DNA of 64,000 nucleotides from JADFRG01 sp036986135 (GTDB lineage Bacteria; Chloroflexota; Anaerolineae; Anaerolineales; E44-bin32), in assembly GCA_036986135.1 (NCBI GenBank), contig BTQZ01000007.1, positions 22,479-86,478 of the forward strand, written 5' to 3'. The notes below the pieces were generated by a model, which saw only the letters and a program-made list of their open reading frames with translations, did not search any database and had not been told where the DNA came from. Positions 18,583 through 26,782 of this stretch are shown piece by piece. The number at the start of each line of letters is the position of its first letter. Within the stretch, counting starts at the first letter, position 1. A program made the position numbers and the translations under genes.

Positions 18583-18614
18583 ATGCAAAGGAGGGGTTGC
18601 CCCCTCCTTTGCAT
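18583..18614 (-). promoter_or_regulatory. Perfect 14-bp hairpin between binding-protein gene and livH
   Basis: Arms 18583-18596 and 18601-18614 are perfectly complementary with a 4-base loop. No T-run follows on the transcribed strand. It lies 14 bp after the stop of the substrate-binding-protein gene. Such elements usually stabilise the upstream mRNA or partly terminate, so that the binding protein is made in excess over the permease. Confidence 0.7.
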
Positions 18615-18628
18615 TTAGAGCGTGCGCC

Positions 18629-20008
18629 CTACGGTCTGACGATCGCTCCCTCGCTCGTGCGGTAAGTAGCGGGCCAAATGACTTCAATGTCATCCGAGCT
18701 CTGTCCGGTTTCTGTGTACTGTAGGAACAGCAGCGGGACTTCAGGCCACTGGTGCCACATGTAGGCCGGTTGGCCGGCATCCGCAGGCGTATTGCCGCTT
18801 CCGTATGGGAAGGTGTAGCGACCTGCGGCGCCCTCGAAGTCGGTCTCCTCCAACGCAGCGATGATCGCATCTGGATCGAGCGACCCCGCGCGGTTGATGG
18901 CGTCCGCCATGAGGTTCAGCGAGTCATAGGCCTCGAAGGCGTAAGCCTCCGGGAAGCGGCCCATGCGGGCCCGGTACACCTCTGCAAAGGCCAGCCCGGT
19001 TTCGGTCGCGGAAGATGCCCACGGCCCGATCCTGGGAACAACTGCAAAGTTGCCGTCCGGTACGTTCTGCCAGAACTCATCGTGGTTTAGTGCGACCTGA
19101 TTGGCGACCACGATGGTCTGGCTGATGTCGATCCCACCCTCATACAGCTGCTGCTGCAGATTGTAAGAGGTCTCGCCGGTCACCTTGATCAAGATGGCGT
19201 CCGGGACCGTGTCCAGCGCATTGATACGCGTCACGACTGAACTGAAGTCCTGGGTCGGAAGATCGGCGAAGAAAGTTTCGTGGGTTAGGCCATACTCCGG
19301 GAACCACTTGTCGGCCTTATCGACCTGTCCCTGTCCATAGCCGGTGTTCTCGGCCACGATCACGACGAACATTTTGCCGTCGCCATTGTAGTCACCGACC
19401 TCCGACAGCCACTTACCGTCCATTTGGGCCGTGAAGGTGGAGGTGGGGGCGATGCGGAAGACCTCCGGATAGCCAACGCCGGTGATGTCGTCGTTGTAGG
19501 TCTCGGCGAAGATGGTGGGGACGTGGTATTTGTTAGCCACCTCTTTCATCGTGAGTCCGACCGCACTGTGGTACTCGCCCACGACTGCCACGACGCAGTC
19601 CTGCGTGATCAGGCGCTCCATCACCGCGGTTCCACGCTCTGGCAGGCCCTCCGTGTCATTGAGGATGATGTTGATGGGCTTGCCGAGCACGCCGCCGGCT
19701 GCATTGATCTCATCTTCCGCGATGCGGAAGGCCGCCTGCATCACCAGGCCGCCGGTGACAGAACCGGGGGCGGAGAGCGGTGCGGTGGCGCCGATCTGGA
19801 TGGTCTCGACGTCGGCGACATCCATCGGAGCGCAGCGGCCGGGGACGGCCGTGACTTCCACTTCCACAGTAGTGGATTCGCCCGCGACCTCGACGATCTC
19901 CGTAATTACCACTTCCTCTACAATCGTTTCTGGCGTGGGGGTCGCACAGGCTCCCGCCAGCAGCGCTACGGTTGCTATCGCGAGCGCCCAAATAATCTTT
20001 CGATGCAT
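18629..20008 (-). CDS. Liv-type ABC substrate-binding lipoprotein
   Basis: The 459-residue protein has a lipoprotein signal (lipobox LLAGAC), a linker rich in Val/Glu/Thr, and a periplasmic-binding type 1 fold typical of leucine/amide/aromatic-acid receptors. That fold starts at IQIGATAPLSAPG and includes INAAGGVLGKPI. It would be anchored outside the membrane and deliver ligand to LivHMGF. The ligand cannot be read from sequence. Neighbouring genes (metalloprotein, CoA transferase, IclR) suggest a carbon source that is activated with CoA. Confidence 0.92.
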   Translation of the reverse strand: MHRKIIWALAIATVALLAGACATPTPETIVEEVVITEIVEVAGESTTVEVEVTAVPGRCAPMDVADVETIQIGATAPLSAPGSVTGGLVMQAAFRIAEDEINAAGGVLGKPINIILNDTEGLPERGTAVMERLITQDCVVAVVGEYHSAVGLTMKEVANKYHVPTIFAETYNDDITGVGYPEVFRIAPTSTFTAQMDGKWLSEVGDYNGDGKMFVVIVAENTGYGQGQVDKADKWFPEYGLTHETFFADLPTQDFSSVVTRINALDTVPDAILIKVTGETSYNLQQQLYEGGIDISQTIVVANQVALNHDEFWQNVPDGNFAVVPRIGPWASSATETGLAFAEVYRARMGRFPEAYAFEAYDSLNLMADAINRAGSLDPDAIIAALEETDFEGAAGRYTFPYGSGNTPADAGQPAYMWHQWPEVPLLFLQYTETGQSSDDIEVIWPATYRTSEGAIVRP

Positions 20009-20089
20009 GTTACTCCTCCTCTAGTTCGGATACGTTCAGGATGCGGGGTCTAGACATCTCTACATAAACTCCCTCCTTCAGGATTCGCG

Positions 20090-21082
20090 TTAGCCGACGG
20101 GAAGTTGGAGCTGCCCGTCGGCCACGATCACTCGCTCGTCAAGCACTGCAGTTGGTCGATACATCACCATGTCGATGTGGACCGCGCTCTCGATTTCGCC
20201 GCCGTAAAACAGGTTGTCGCCTAATGCGGCATGGACGTTGCCGCGGGCCTTCTTTTCCTCTTGAAAATGGCCGTTTCTACGAGAGAGCGGATTCAAGCCG
20301 ATGCCAAATTCAGCCAGGTTGTCGGCGTCAGTTATCTTTTCGATTACGCTGCGCAGCCCTACGGCTTGAGTGGTATCTCCCTCGATGCTTACGATCTTCC
20401 CGCCTTCCACTTTCAGCGACACCGGTCGCACCGGCAGTCCAAAATGAGCCATGGGACCGTCGATCACCAAGACCCCCTCCGCCGATCCGGTCGAAGGCAT
20501 TTGGGATACTTCGCCGTCCGAGAAAGCAGCTTCCTGGCCCGGCTGCGTGGCAAAGCCGCATTCCACGATCACGTCCTCGTCGTTGATGCTGGCCCGAACG
20601 TCGGTGCCAGCTGGAGTCGTGATGTGAATGCGTTCGGCGGATCGCCACAGCTCGGCCAGCCGCTGGCCTTCCTCGTGCAGTGCGTCGTAGTCAGCACGCG
20701 CTGCACCACGCGTGAACGTGTCGATGTCGCGCATCACCATCGACATGCCGCGCAGCTTGCGCGCGTCGTAGAGTTCTTTGACTACCCGAGCGTAGGTCGG
20801 TGCGCCAGAAGCGCCGGTAAGCCCAATTAGACAATCGGCGTGCTGCAACCCAGCTTCGACCACCGGACCGAGCTCATTCTTGCGGGTCAACTCGCGGGTG
20901 GGCATAGTGAGCACCGTAAATTCCCCGCCCACGCTCTCCACTACGCCCGCCAGAGCGTTGGCCATGGCCATTTCGGAGTGCGGATCGCATACGATGGCCA
21001 CCTGTTCGCCGGGTGCAACCGCTAGCAGGCGACGTACGATCAGGTCTGCGGAACGGGTGAGGTCGATACTGGTGGCGTCCAA
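20090..21082 (-). CDS. M29 aminopeptidase/NicX-like metalloprotein
   Basis: The 330-residue protein matches the fold shared by M29 aminopeptidases and 2,5-dihydroxypyridine dioxygenase (NicX). Likely metal ligands are E191 (SDGEVS), E258 (LAEFGIGLNP), H284 (GNVHAALGDN) and H302/D304 (VHIDMVM). The His plus HxD set is common to both families; the two glutamates favour the peptidase-type dimetal site. It sits between the CoA transferase and the binding-protein gene, so it probably processes the imported compound by amide hydrolysis or ring cleavage. Start: ATG at 21082, 21 bp after the CoA transferase stop. Confidence 0.72.
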   Translation of the reverse strand: MDATSIDLTRSADLIVRRLLAVAPGEQVAIVCDPHSEMAMANALAGVVESVGGEFTVLTMPTRELTRKNELGPVVEAGLQHADCLIGLTGASGAPTYARVVKELYDARKLRGMSMVMRDIDTFTRGAARADYDALHEEGQRLAELWRSAERIHITTPAGTDVRASINDEDVIVECGFATQPGQEAAFSDGEVSQMPSTGSAEGVLVIDGPMAHFGLPVRPVSLKVEGGKIVSIEGDTTQAVGLRSVIEKITDADNLAEFGIGLNPLSRRNGHFQEEKKARGNVHAALGDNLFYGGEIESAVHIDMVMYRPTAVLDERVIVADGQLQLPVG

Positions 21083-21102
21083 GGTCTAATCCTCGCCTAT
21101 CA

Positions 21103-22296
21103 TCAAATCACGGCCTGAGCACGAAGGTTCTCGATATCCGTCGGGGTACAGCCGAGTTCGTTGAGCAGCAGACTCTCTGTATCTTCTCCCAACGTCGGGG
21201 GCGCCTTGCGCACACGCGCCGGTGTGCGGGACATCTTCGGCACCGGGCCCAACTGCTGGATCGTGCCCAGGCTGGAATGCTCCACCTCCTGAACCATCTC
21301 ACGCGCAAGCACTTGCGGATCGTTCAACACAGTCGGGATATCGTTCACCGGGGCAACCGGGACGCGGTGCTCAAGCAAGAGTTCGATCCACTCCCCGGCA
21401 GTCCGCTGACGGAAAACGCGCTGGAGTTCCGGCACGAGCGTACCGCGATACTCGACCCGATCCGCATTTGTTCGGTATCGGGGATCCTCACCCAGGTCTT
21501 CTCGGCCCACCGCCGTGCAGAGTCTTTCGAACTGAGCGTCGGTGCCTACCGCAACCGCCAGCAGGCCATCGGAGGTAGGGAACGTCTCGTACGGCACGAT
21601 ATTGGCGTGAGCGTTGCCGTATCGCTGGGGCGGCGCTCCGGTGGCGAAATAGCTATGCGCGACATTCGCCAGCCACGCTACCTGAGCATCGAAAAGAGCG
21701 ATATCGATGTGCTGGCCCTCGCCGGTCTGCTTCCGATGGAAGAGCGCCGCAAGAATAGCGCTGCTGGCATATAGACCGGCGGTGATATCGACGATGGCGA
21801 CACCAACTTTGGAGGGAGGCCCACCTTCCGGGCCGGTGATGGATAGGAGGCCGCCCTGAGCCTGGATCATGAAGTCGTAACCGGAGCGCTCGCGATAAGG
21901 ACCGTTCTGGCCGTATCCCGTAATGCTGCAGTAGATCAGGGAGGGGAGCTCGCCAGCGAGCGTCTCGTAGTCCAAGCCCAGCTTGGCGGTAGTTCCTGGA
22001 CGAAAGTTCTCCACTAGAACGTCGGCGGAGGCGATCAACTCACGAACGAGCCGCTGACCCAGCGTATGCTTGAGATTCAGGGTCATGCTCTTCTTGTTAC
22101 GATTTGCGCTGAGGAAATACGCGCTCTCGTCGCCGACCCAGGGAGGACCCCACTGCCGGGCGCCGTCTCCAGATCCGGGCTGCTCCACCTTGATGACCTC
22201 CGCCCCAAGGTCTCCAAGCATCATCGTGCAGTATGGACCCGCCAGCACCCGGGAAAGATCGACGACCCGGATGCCCTCTAGTGCCTTATCACTCAT
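21103..22296 (-). CDS. Class III CoA transferase (CaiB/BaiF family)
   Basis: The 397-residue protein has the family's N-terminal GIRVVDLSRVLAGPYCTMML and the GAEVIKVEQPGSGD segment. It also has VENFRPG, and the GYDFMIQAQGG loop holding the presumed catalytic Asp (D141). Class III enzymes move CoA between acyl-CoA and free carboxylic acids in the cytosol. Clustering with a Liv-type importer and an IclR regulator suggests activation of an imported carboxylic acid. The donor and acceptor are unknown. Confidence 0.9.
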   Translation of the reverse strand: MSDKALEGIRVVDLSRVLAGPYCTMMLGDLGAEVIKVEQPGSGDGARQWGPPWVGDESAYFLSANRNKKSMTLNLKHTLGQRLVRELIASADVLVENFRPGTTAKLGLDYETLAGELPSLIYCSITGYGQNGPYRERSGYDFMIQAQGGLLSITGPEGGPPSKVGVAIVDITAGLYASSAILAALFHRKQTGEGQHIDIALFDAQVAWLANVAHSYFATGAPPQRYGNAHANIVPYETFPTSDGLLAVAVGTDAQFERLCTAVGREDLGEDPRYRTNADRVEYRGTLVPELQRVFRQRTAGEWIELLLEHRVPVAPVNDIPTVLNDPQVLAREMVQEVEHSSLGTIQQLGPVPKMSRTPARVRKAPPTLGEDTESLLLNELGCTPTDIENLRAQAVI

Positions 22297-22431
22297 TTGG
22301 CGTACCTTGGCAGTTCTTCGACAGTAAATATCATGGGCCTTACAGAGATGGGGTACTCCTCCGCTCCGATCCCCGAGGACATAGGGGTGGGCTCTCGCCG
22401 CGTAGGAATCCGAATCGGTATGACCCAGCCG

Positions 22432-23217
22432 TCAGGAAGCAGCAGGATCCTCCTCCATGTAGCCGAGCGTCTGAGAGATCTCGGCGGCGGTTTTCACGAG
22501 CAAGGGTGCGAGTTCTTGACGGAGGCGGCTCCGCGAAATTGTCTCTGTCGATCCGCTGATATTGATCGCCGCCACAACGCCCCCATGCTCGCCCCAAATG
22601 GGGGCCGCCACCGCCCGTAGGCCGACCGCCAGCTCTTCGTTATTGACTGCGTAGCCTCTTCGTCGCACCTTAGACAGATCGGCTTCCAAGGTTTCGGTCT
22701 CAATGATCGAATTCCTAGTGCATGCTTCGAGGACCGCGCCATTGAGTCGCGTCTTAATCTGATCCCCGGGAAGGTAGGCTAGCATGGCCTTTCCCATCGA
22801 GGTGCAATGCGCCGGCAGGCGAGATCCCATCCCCAGCACGACACCCACGATCTGGCGGTTGCGGATGCGGTCGACATAGACGATCTCCAGGCCATCCAGT
22901 ACGGCGTGGCTGACTGTCTCGCCGGTCTCCTTCGAGAGTCGCTCGAGATGCGGGCGGGCCGTCTGGCGGAGGTCCATGCTCCGAAGTGCCGAGAACCCCA
23001 GTTGCAGCACCTTCAGCGAAGGCCGATAGCGCTTGGTCCCCGGATCTCGCTGAAGGTAGCCGGCCGCCTCGAGGGTCGAGGCAATTCTGAGCGAGGTCGT
23101 CATGTTCAATTCGGCCGACCGTGCTATCTCGGTGAGCGTCAGCTCAGGCGAGTCGCTGCCGAACAAAGACAGGACACTGAGCCCACGCTCGAGAGTCTCA
23201 ATAGCATAACGGGACAC
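22432..23217 (-). CDS. IclR-family transcriptional regulator
   Basis: The 261-residue protein has an N-terminal winged helix-turn-helix (about 10-70, with LTEIARSAELNMTTSLRIASTLEAAGYL) and a GAF-like IclR effector domain (about 80-250, with SMGKAMLAY and RGYAVNNEELAVGLRAVAAPI). The start is GTG. It precedes the CoA transferase on the same strand and is the likely local regulator of that catabolic/import operon, binding the imported compound or a metabolite. The 135-bp gap to the CoA transferase could hold the operon promoter. Confidence 0.9.
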   Translation of the reverse strand: MSRYAIETLERGLSVLSLFGSDSPELTLTEIARSAELNMTTSLRIASTLEAAGYLQRDPGTKRYRPSLKVLQLGFSALRSMDLRQTARPHLERLSKETGETVSHAVLDGLEIVYVDRIRNRQIVGVVLGMGSRLPAHCTSMGKAMLAYLPGDQIKTRLNGAVLEACTRNSIIETETLEADLSKVRRRGYAVNNEELAVGLRAVAAPIWGEHGGVVAAINISGSTETISRSRLRQELAPLLVKTAAEISQTLGYMEEDPAAS

Positions 23218-23340
23218 TTGAGTAATTTTGACCTAGTCGTTTGAGTTTTCGCTCAGGGAAAGCGGTTTTCTCTAGCTGAAAGTATCCTAATGTAGGAGTC
23301 TTGCGGGGTCAATAGAAGAGGGAAACTATTAGGAGAGGCC

Positions 23341-23814
23341 CTAGAGGTCTACCATTTCCAGGGAAGTCGTAATATCCACACAGTTCCGGATCGTGCGCGC
23401 AACGGGGCAGTAGCGGGCGTGCAGTTCGTGTGCCCGCTCGGCGGCCTCGTGCTTTTTCGGATCCAACTTGAGGGTGTATTTCACGTGTATGCGCTTGACC
23501 ACGAGAATCTTATCGTCTAGCTCGATTTCACCGGTGGCTTCAGATGTCAGCCGGCCTTCGCCGGCGGGGATATCGCGCGCCTCCAGCGCGCCTCCGAGGG
23601 TCCCAGTCAGTCAACCCGCCGCGGCGGCGACGAGGTAGTCCAGGGTCGTGGAATGAGCGGGATGGGCTCCCGGTTCATGCTTGTAGTACTCGGCAATCTC
23701 GGAATGGGTTGAGAGGTAGATCGGCTCCTCCTCCACCGGCATGTGAACGCGTCGGTACGGCCCCTTGATGCGCTCTACCTGGATCTTGGATCGATAAACG
23801 ATTTCGTCAGACAT
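23341..23814 (-). CDS. OsmC-family peroxiredoxin, candidate selenoprotein (in-frame TGA at 23611-23613)
   Basis: Reading from ATG 23814 (after a GGAGG site), residues 1-67 form the N-terminal half of an OsmC-type protein, ending STTLDYLVAAAAG. A TGA follows, and the same frame continues for 89 residues (LTGTLGGALEARDIP to SLEMVDL) with the second half of the fold and the resolving cysteine in YCPVART. The TGA falls exactly where OsmC proteins have the peroxidatic Cys (AAAAG-C-LTGT). Read as selenocysteine (residue 68) the product is a normal 157-residue OsmC. A small stem-loop lies at bacterial-SECIS distance. OsmC proteins reduce organic hydroperoxides. Alternatives are a Cys-to-stop mutation (TGC or TGT to TGA) or a base error. 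Confidence 0.75.
23575..23591 (-). promoter_or_regulatory. Candidate bacterial SECIS stem-loop in osmC-like mRNA
   Basis: Directly downstream of the in-frame UGA, GCGCGC (23586-23591) can pair with GCGCGC (23575-23580) around a five-base loop, UGGAG. Twenty-five bases separate the UGA from the loop, and G is the second loop base. Both fit the usual description of bacterial SECIS elements. In GC-rich DNA a 6-bp stem can arise by chance. Confidence 0.4.
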
Positions 23815-23880
23815 GAGACCTCCACATAAATACGGGCGCAATCGGTCTGCGTAGGGATGCTGACCCACACCTTCGATCGC

Positions 23881-24720
23881 CTAGCCTTTGACCGCCCCCA
23901 TTGTCATTCCAGCGACCAAGCGACTCAGGAACAAGCTATACACAATTCCAACCGGGATCGCCACAATCACCGCCGCCGCCATCAGCGACTGCCAAAAGAA
24001 GACATCGCCGCGGATCAGCTCGACCGGTACGCCCACACTGATCGTGCGTTGGGCCGAGGAAGTGATAAATGTCAAAGCATAGACGAATTCGTGCAGCGTG
24101 AGTGTGAACGTGAAGACGATCACCGCGATGATTCCAGAGACCGAAAGCGGCATCACAACCCGCGTAAACGCCGACAACCTGCTGTAGCCGTCGACCATGG
24201 CCGCTTCCTCGAGGTCGCGCGGGATAGAGCCGAAGAACCCGGCTAAGAGCCAGGTCGAGAACGGAATCGTGAAGGTCGGGTATACGACGACCAGCGACCA
24301 AAGGCTGTTGTTGAGATCTAAGGCCACAACTATCCGAAAAAGCGGGATGAAAAGCAGGATCGGTGGAACAAGATAGATCAAGAACATTCCGATGCTGGCC
24401 CGCTCCCCCCAGCGCCCAGCCAGGCGAGCCAAACTGTATCCGGCTGGGATCGCGAGCAGCAAGGTGATGATCACGACCAATGTGCCGACGATCAGCGAAT
24501 TACGAACAAACCCAAGGTAGTTGGTATTTAAGAAGAGCAGTTCTAAATTGTCCAGGGTAGGCGGTTCGTTGAAGAGGAAAGGATTGCCTTGAGCCCGGTA
24601 GAGGTCGCGGTCGGTCTTAAAGGTGGTGATGATCATCCATAGAAAGGGCGCCGCGAAGAAGAAGCAAAAGGCCACGACCGTTGTATAGAGCGCCACACGC
24701 CTCATTCGGTCTCTAGCCAC
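23881..24720 (-). CDS. Sugar ABC transporter permease, MalG/UgpE family
   Basis: The 279-residue membrane protein has six predicted helices. It has the cytoplasmic coupling loop with EEAAMVDGYSRLSAFTRVVMPL and the C-terminal segment seen in carbohydrate-uptake type 1 permeases. It is the last gene of the importer operon (binding protein, ATPase, two permeases). It starts one base after the stop of the partner permease gene. Confidence 0.93.
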   Translation of the reverse strand: MARDRMRRVALYTTVVAFCFFFAAPFLWMIITTFKTDRDLYRAQGNPFLFNEPPTLDNLELLFLNTNYLGFVRNSLIVGTLVVIITLLLAIPAGYSLARLAGRWGERASIGMFLIYLVPPILLFIPLFRIVVALDLNNSLWSLVVVYPTFTIPFSTWLLAGFFGSIPRDLEEAAMVDGYSRLSAFTRVVMPLSVSGIIAVIVFTFTLTLHEFVYALTFITSSAQRTISVGVPVELIRGDVFFWQSLMAAAVIVAIPVGIVYSLFLSRLVAGMTMGAVKG

Positions 24721-25659
24721 CTACGTCACCTCGATCCGGCGGACACTTCGAAGGATCAAAATTGCCGCGACAAAAAGAACCGGAGCGAAGAACAATGCGA
24801 TCGCCGCCCCTTCCGCGAGCGCGCCCCCCTCGATGCCCTTGTTATACGACCACATAGAAAGCACCTGGGTGTAGTAGATCGGCCCGCCCCGCGTCAGTAC
24901 AAAAACCACCACCAGGTCGGTGAAGATCAGAATGAATGCAAAGAGTGACGCAATGGCCAGGATCGGTGTGATGAGCGGCAATTTGATCTGAAGGTAGGTT
25001 CGCAGCCCGCTCGCTCCATCCACCTGGGCCTGATCGATCAATTCCTGATCGATAGAAGTCAGGCCGGCCAGCAAGATCACCGCCGATAACGGGACCAATC
25101 GCCACACGTGCACCAAGACCACCGAGCCCATCGCTAAATACTCACGTCCGAGGTAGTTGAGATGAAGTCCGGGTCCTAGAAGCGTATCCGGACCGAGTAG
25201 TCCGATCTGTACCAATACCCAGTCGATTGGGCTGAATTTGGAATCCAGCAACCAGAGCCAGCCCAGGGTCCCCAGGGAGATCGGAGTAGCCCACGGGAGG
25301 ATGACCAAGATGCGCGCCAGCCACTTGCCGCGGAAGTCCTGTGTGAACACCACTGCCAAGATGTTGGCCAACACAATAATGATCAATAGGGCCGCGGTCG
25401 TGAACAAGATCGAATCGATGACCGCGCGCCGGAACTGCGGCGTCCGGGTGACATTCCGAAAATTCTCCAGTCCAACATAATCCAGGCTGGTATCTCCGAC
25501 AGTCACGTCGGAGAGACTGAAGGCGATCGACAAAACGAGAGGCAACCCCACAAGAGCCAGGATTAAGATCACGGCTGGCGCCAGCATCAGCGCGCCAAGG
25601 GCGCGCTCGTTGTCGGCAAGAGATCTGAATCGAGAGGGCTGTGCTGTCTCTGTGCTCAT
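24721..25659 (-). CDS. Sugar ABC transporter permease, MalF/UgpA family
   Basis: The 312-residue permease has about six helices and the EAA-type loop DQAQVDGASGLRTYLQIKLPLI near residue 215. It pairs with the MalG-like permease encoded directly after it. The start overlaps the end of the ATPase gene by four bases. It forms the membrane channel for a sugar or sugar derivative; specificity is unknown. Confidence 0.93.
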   Translation of the reverse strand: MSTETAQPSRFRSLADNERALGALMLAPAVILILALVGLPLVLSIAFSLSDVTVGDTSLDYVGLENFRNVTRTPQFRRAVIDSILFTTAALLIIIVLANILAVVFTQDFRGKWLARILVILPWATPISLGTLGWLWLLDSKFSPIDWVLVQIGLLGPDTLLGPGLHLNYLGREYLAMGSVVLVHVWRLVPLSAVILLAGLTSIDQELIDQAQVDGASGLRTYLQIKLPLITPILAIASLFAFILIFTDLVVVFVLTRGGPIYYTQVLSMWSYNKGIEGGALAEGAAIALFFAPVLFVAAILILRSVRRIEVT

Positions 25660-26684
25660 GGCGCACCCGGAGTGGTCGTGCGTCCAGTTTCTTTGTCGAA
25701 ATACCGCAAGTACTCGGTATTGACCACGAACTCCCTTTTATCTCCTGCCGAGGCGAAGAAGGTCGACGTAGAGGGGATCTTGGCCACCACATTGGTGCCT
25801 TCATCCACCGAGCCGTAAACTAAGGTGTCTGCGCCCAGATTTTCAACTCGATCGACGGTGATCACATAACTTGAAGCGTCATCTTCGAACCTTGCGCTGT
25901 CTCTAGGATGCAAGTGCTCGGGCCGAAATCCCACGGTGTACTCAGGCCCTTCAATCAAGTTCATGCCAGGCGATCCAAGAAAGGTTGCCACGAAAGTATC
26001 TGCGGATTTGCTGTAGATCTCATCCGGCGTTCCAACTTGCCTGACTTTGCCGGCGTACATGACGGCAATTCGATCCCCCAGGCCCATGGCCTCGACCTGA
26101 TCGTGCGTCACGAAAATCGTTGTGATTCCTAGCCGATGCTGGAAACGCTGGAGTTCGTCGCGAGCAGAAGCGCGCAGCTTCGCGTCCAGGTTGGACAGGG
26201 GTTCATCGAGCAGCAGGACGCTGGGTTCCTTCACCATCGCTCTGGCCAGGGCCACGCGTTGCCGTTCTCCGCCGGAGAGTTGGCGCGGCTTGCGGTCGAG
26301 CAGAGGCTCAATACCCAGCACGCCCGCGGCATGTCGAACCTTCTCATCGATTTCCCCTTTCGCGAGGCCGCCCTGGGCCTTGAGCGGAAAGGCGATGTTC
26401 CGATATACAGTCATGTGCGGATAGAGCGCGTAGCTCTGGAACACCATGGCGATGTGCCGAGCTCGGGGAGGAAGCTTTGTCACCTGCTCTCCGGCGATCA
26501 GGATCTCGCCCTCGGTTGGAATTTCGAGTCCCGCAATCATGCGCATTAGCGTGGTTTTTCCGCAACCGGAGGGTCCCAGGATCACCAGCAACTCACCCTC
26601 CTGGATGGAGAGGTCTACTCCATCGACGGCCTTCACACCCGCAAAGTGCTTCCTGAGCGCCTGAGTTTCTACAAAACTAGTCAA
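25656..26684 (-). CDS. Sugar ABC transporter ATPase, UgpC/MsmK family
   Basis: The 342-residue protein has Walker A GPSGCGKTT (about 37-45), signature LSGGERQRVALAR, Walker B VLLLDEPLSNLDAKLR, the H-loop VTHDQVEAM and a C-terminal TOBE-like region (from about 240). It drives the adjacent permease pair. A hairpin separates it from the binding-protein gene upstream. Confidence 0.94.
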   Translation of the reverse strand: MTSFVETQALRKHFAGVKAVDGVDLSIQEGELLVILGPSGCGKTTLMRMIAGLEIPTEGEILIAGEQVTKLPPRARHIAMVFQSYALYPHMTVYRNIAFPLKAQGGLAKGEIDEKVRHAAGVLGIEPLLDRKPRQLSGGERQRVALARAMVKEPSVLLLDEPLSNLDAKLRASARDELQRFQHRLGITTIFVTHDQVEAMGLGDRIAVMYAGKVRQVGTPDEIYSKSADTFVATFLGSPGMNLIEGPEYTVGFRPEHLHPRDSARFEDDASSYVITVDRVENLGADTLVYGSVDEGTNVVAKIPSTSTFFASAGDKREFVVNTEYLRYFDKETGRTTTPGAP

Positions 26685-26692
26685 TGGAGGAC

Positions 26693-26726
26693 TAAGGCCC
26701 GCCGAAATAGATTCCGGCGGGCCTTA
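26693..26726 (-). promoter_or_regulatory. Hairpin between sugar-binding-protein gene and ATPase gene
   Basis: A perfect 12-bp stem (26693-26704 with 26715-26726) with a 10-base loop lies between the binding-protein stop (26783) and the ATPase start (26684). No long T-run follows. Like the hairpin at 18583-18614, it is placed to favour expression of the binding protein over the rest of the operon. Confidence 0.7.
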
Positions 26727-26782
26727 AGGCGAACGCTCGTGCGAAGGGATAGCGTGATTTTCGCGCGCGCCAAGAACGCTCG

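Noticed and set aside
23470..23500. Second parS-like CACGTG site in the OsmC gene
   Set aside because: Only the central CACGTG and part of the left arm match; the right arm does not.
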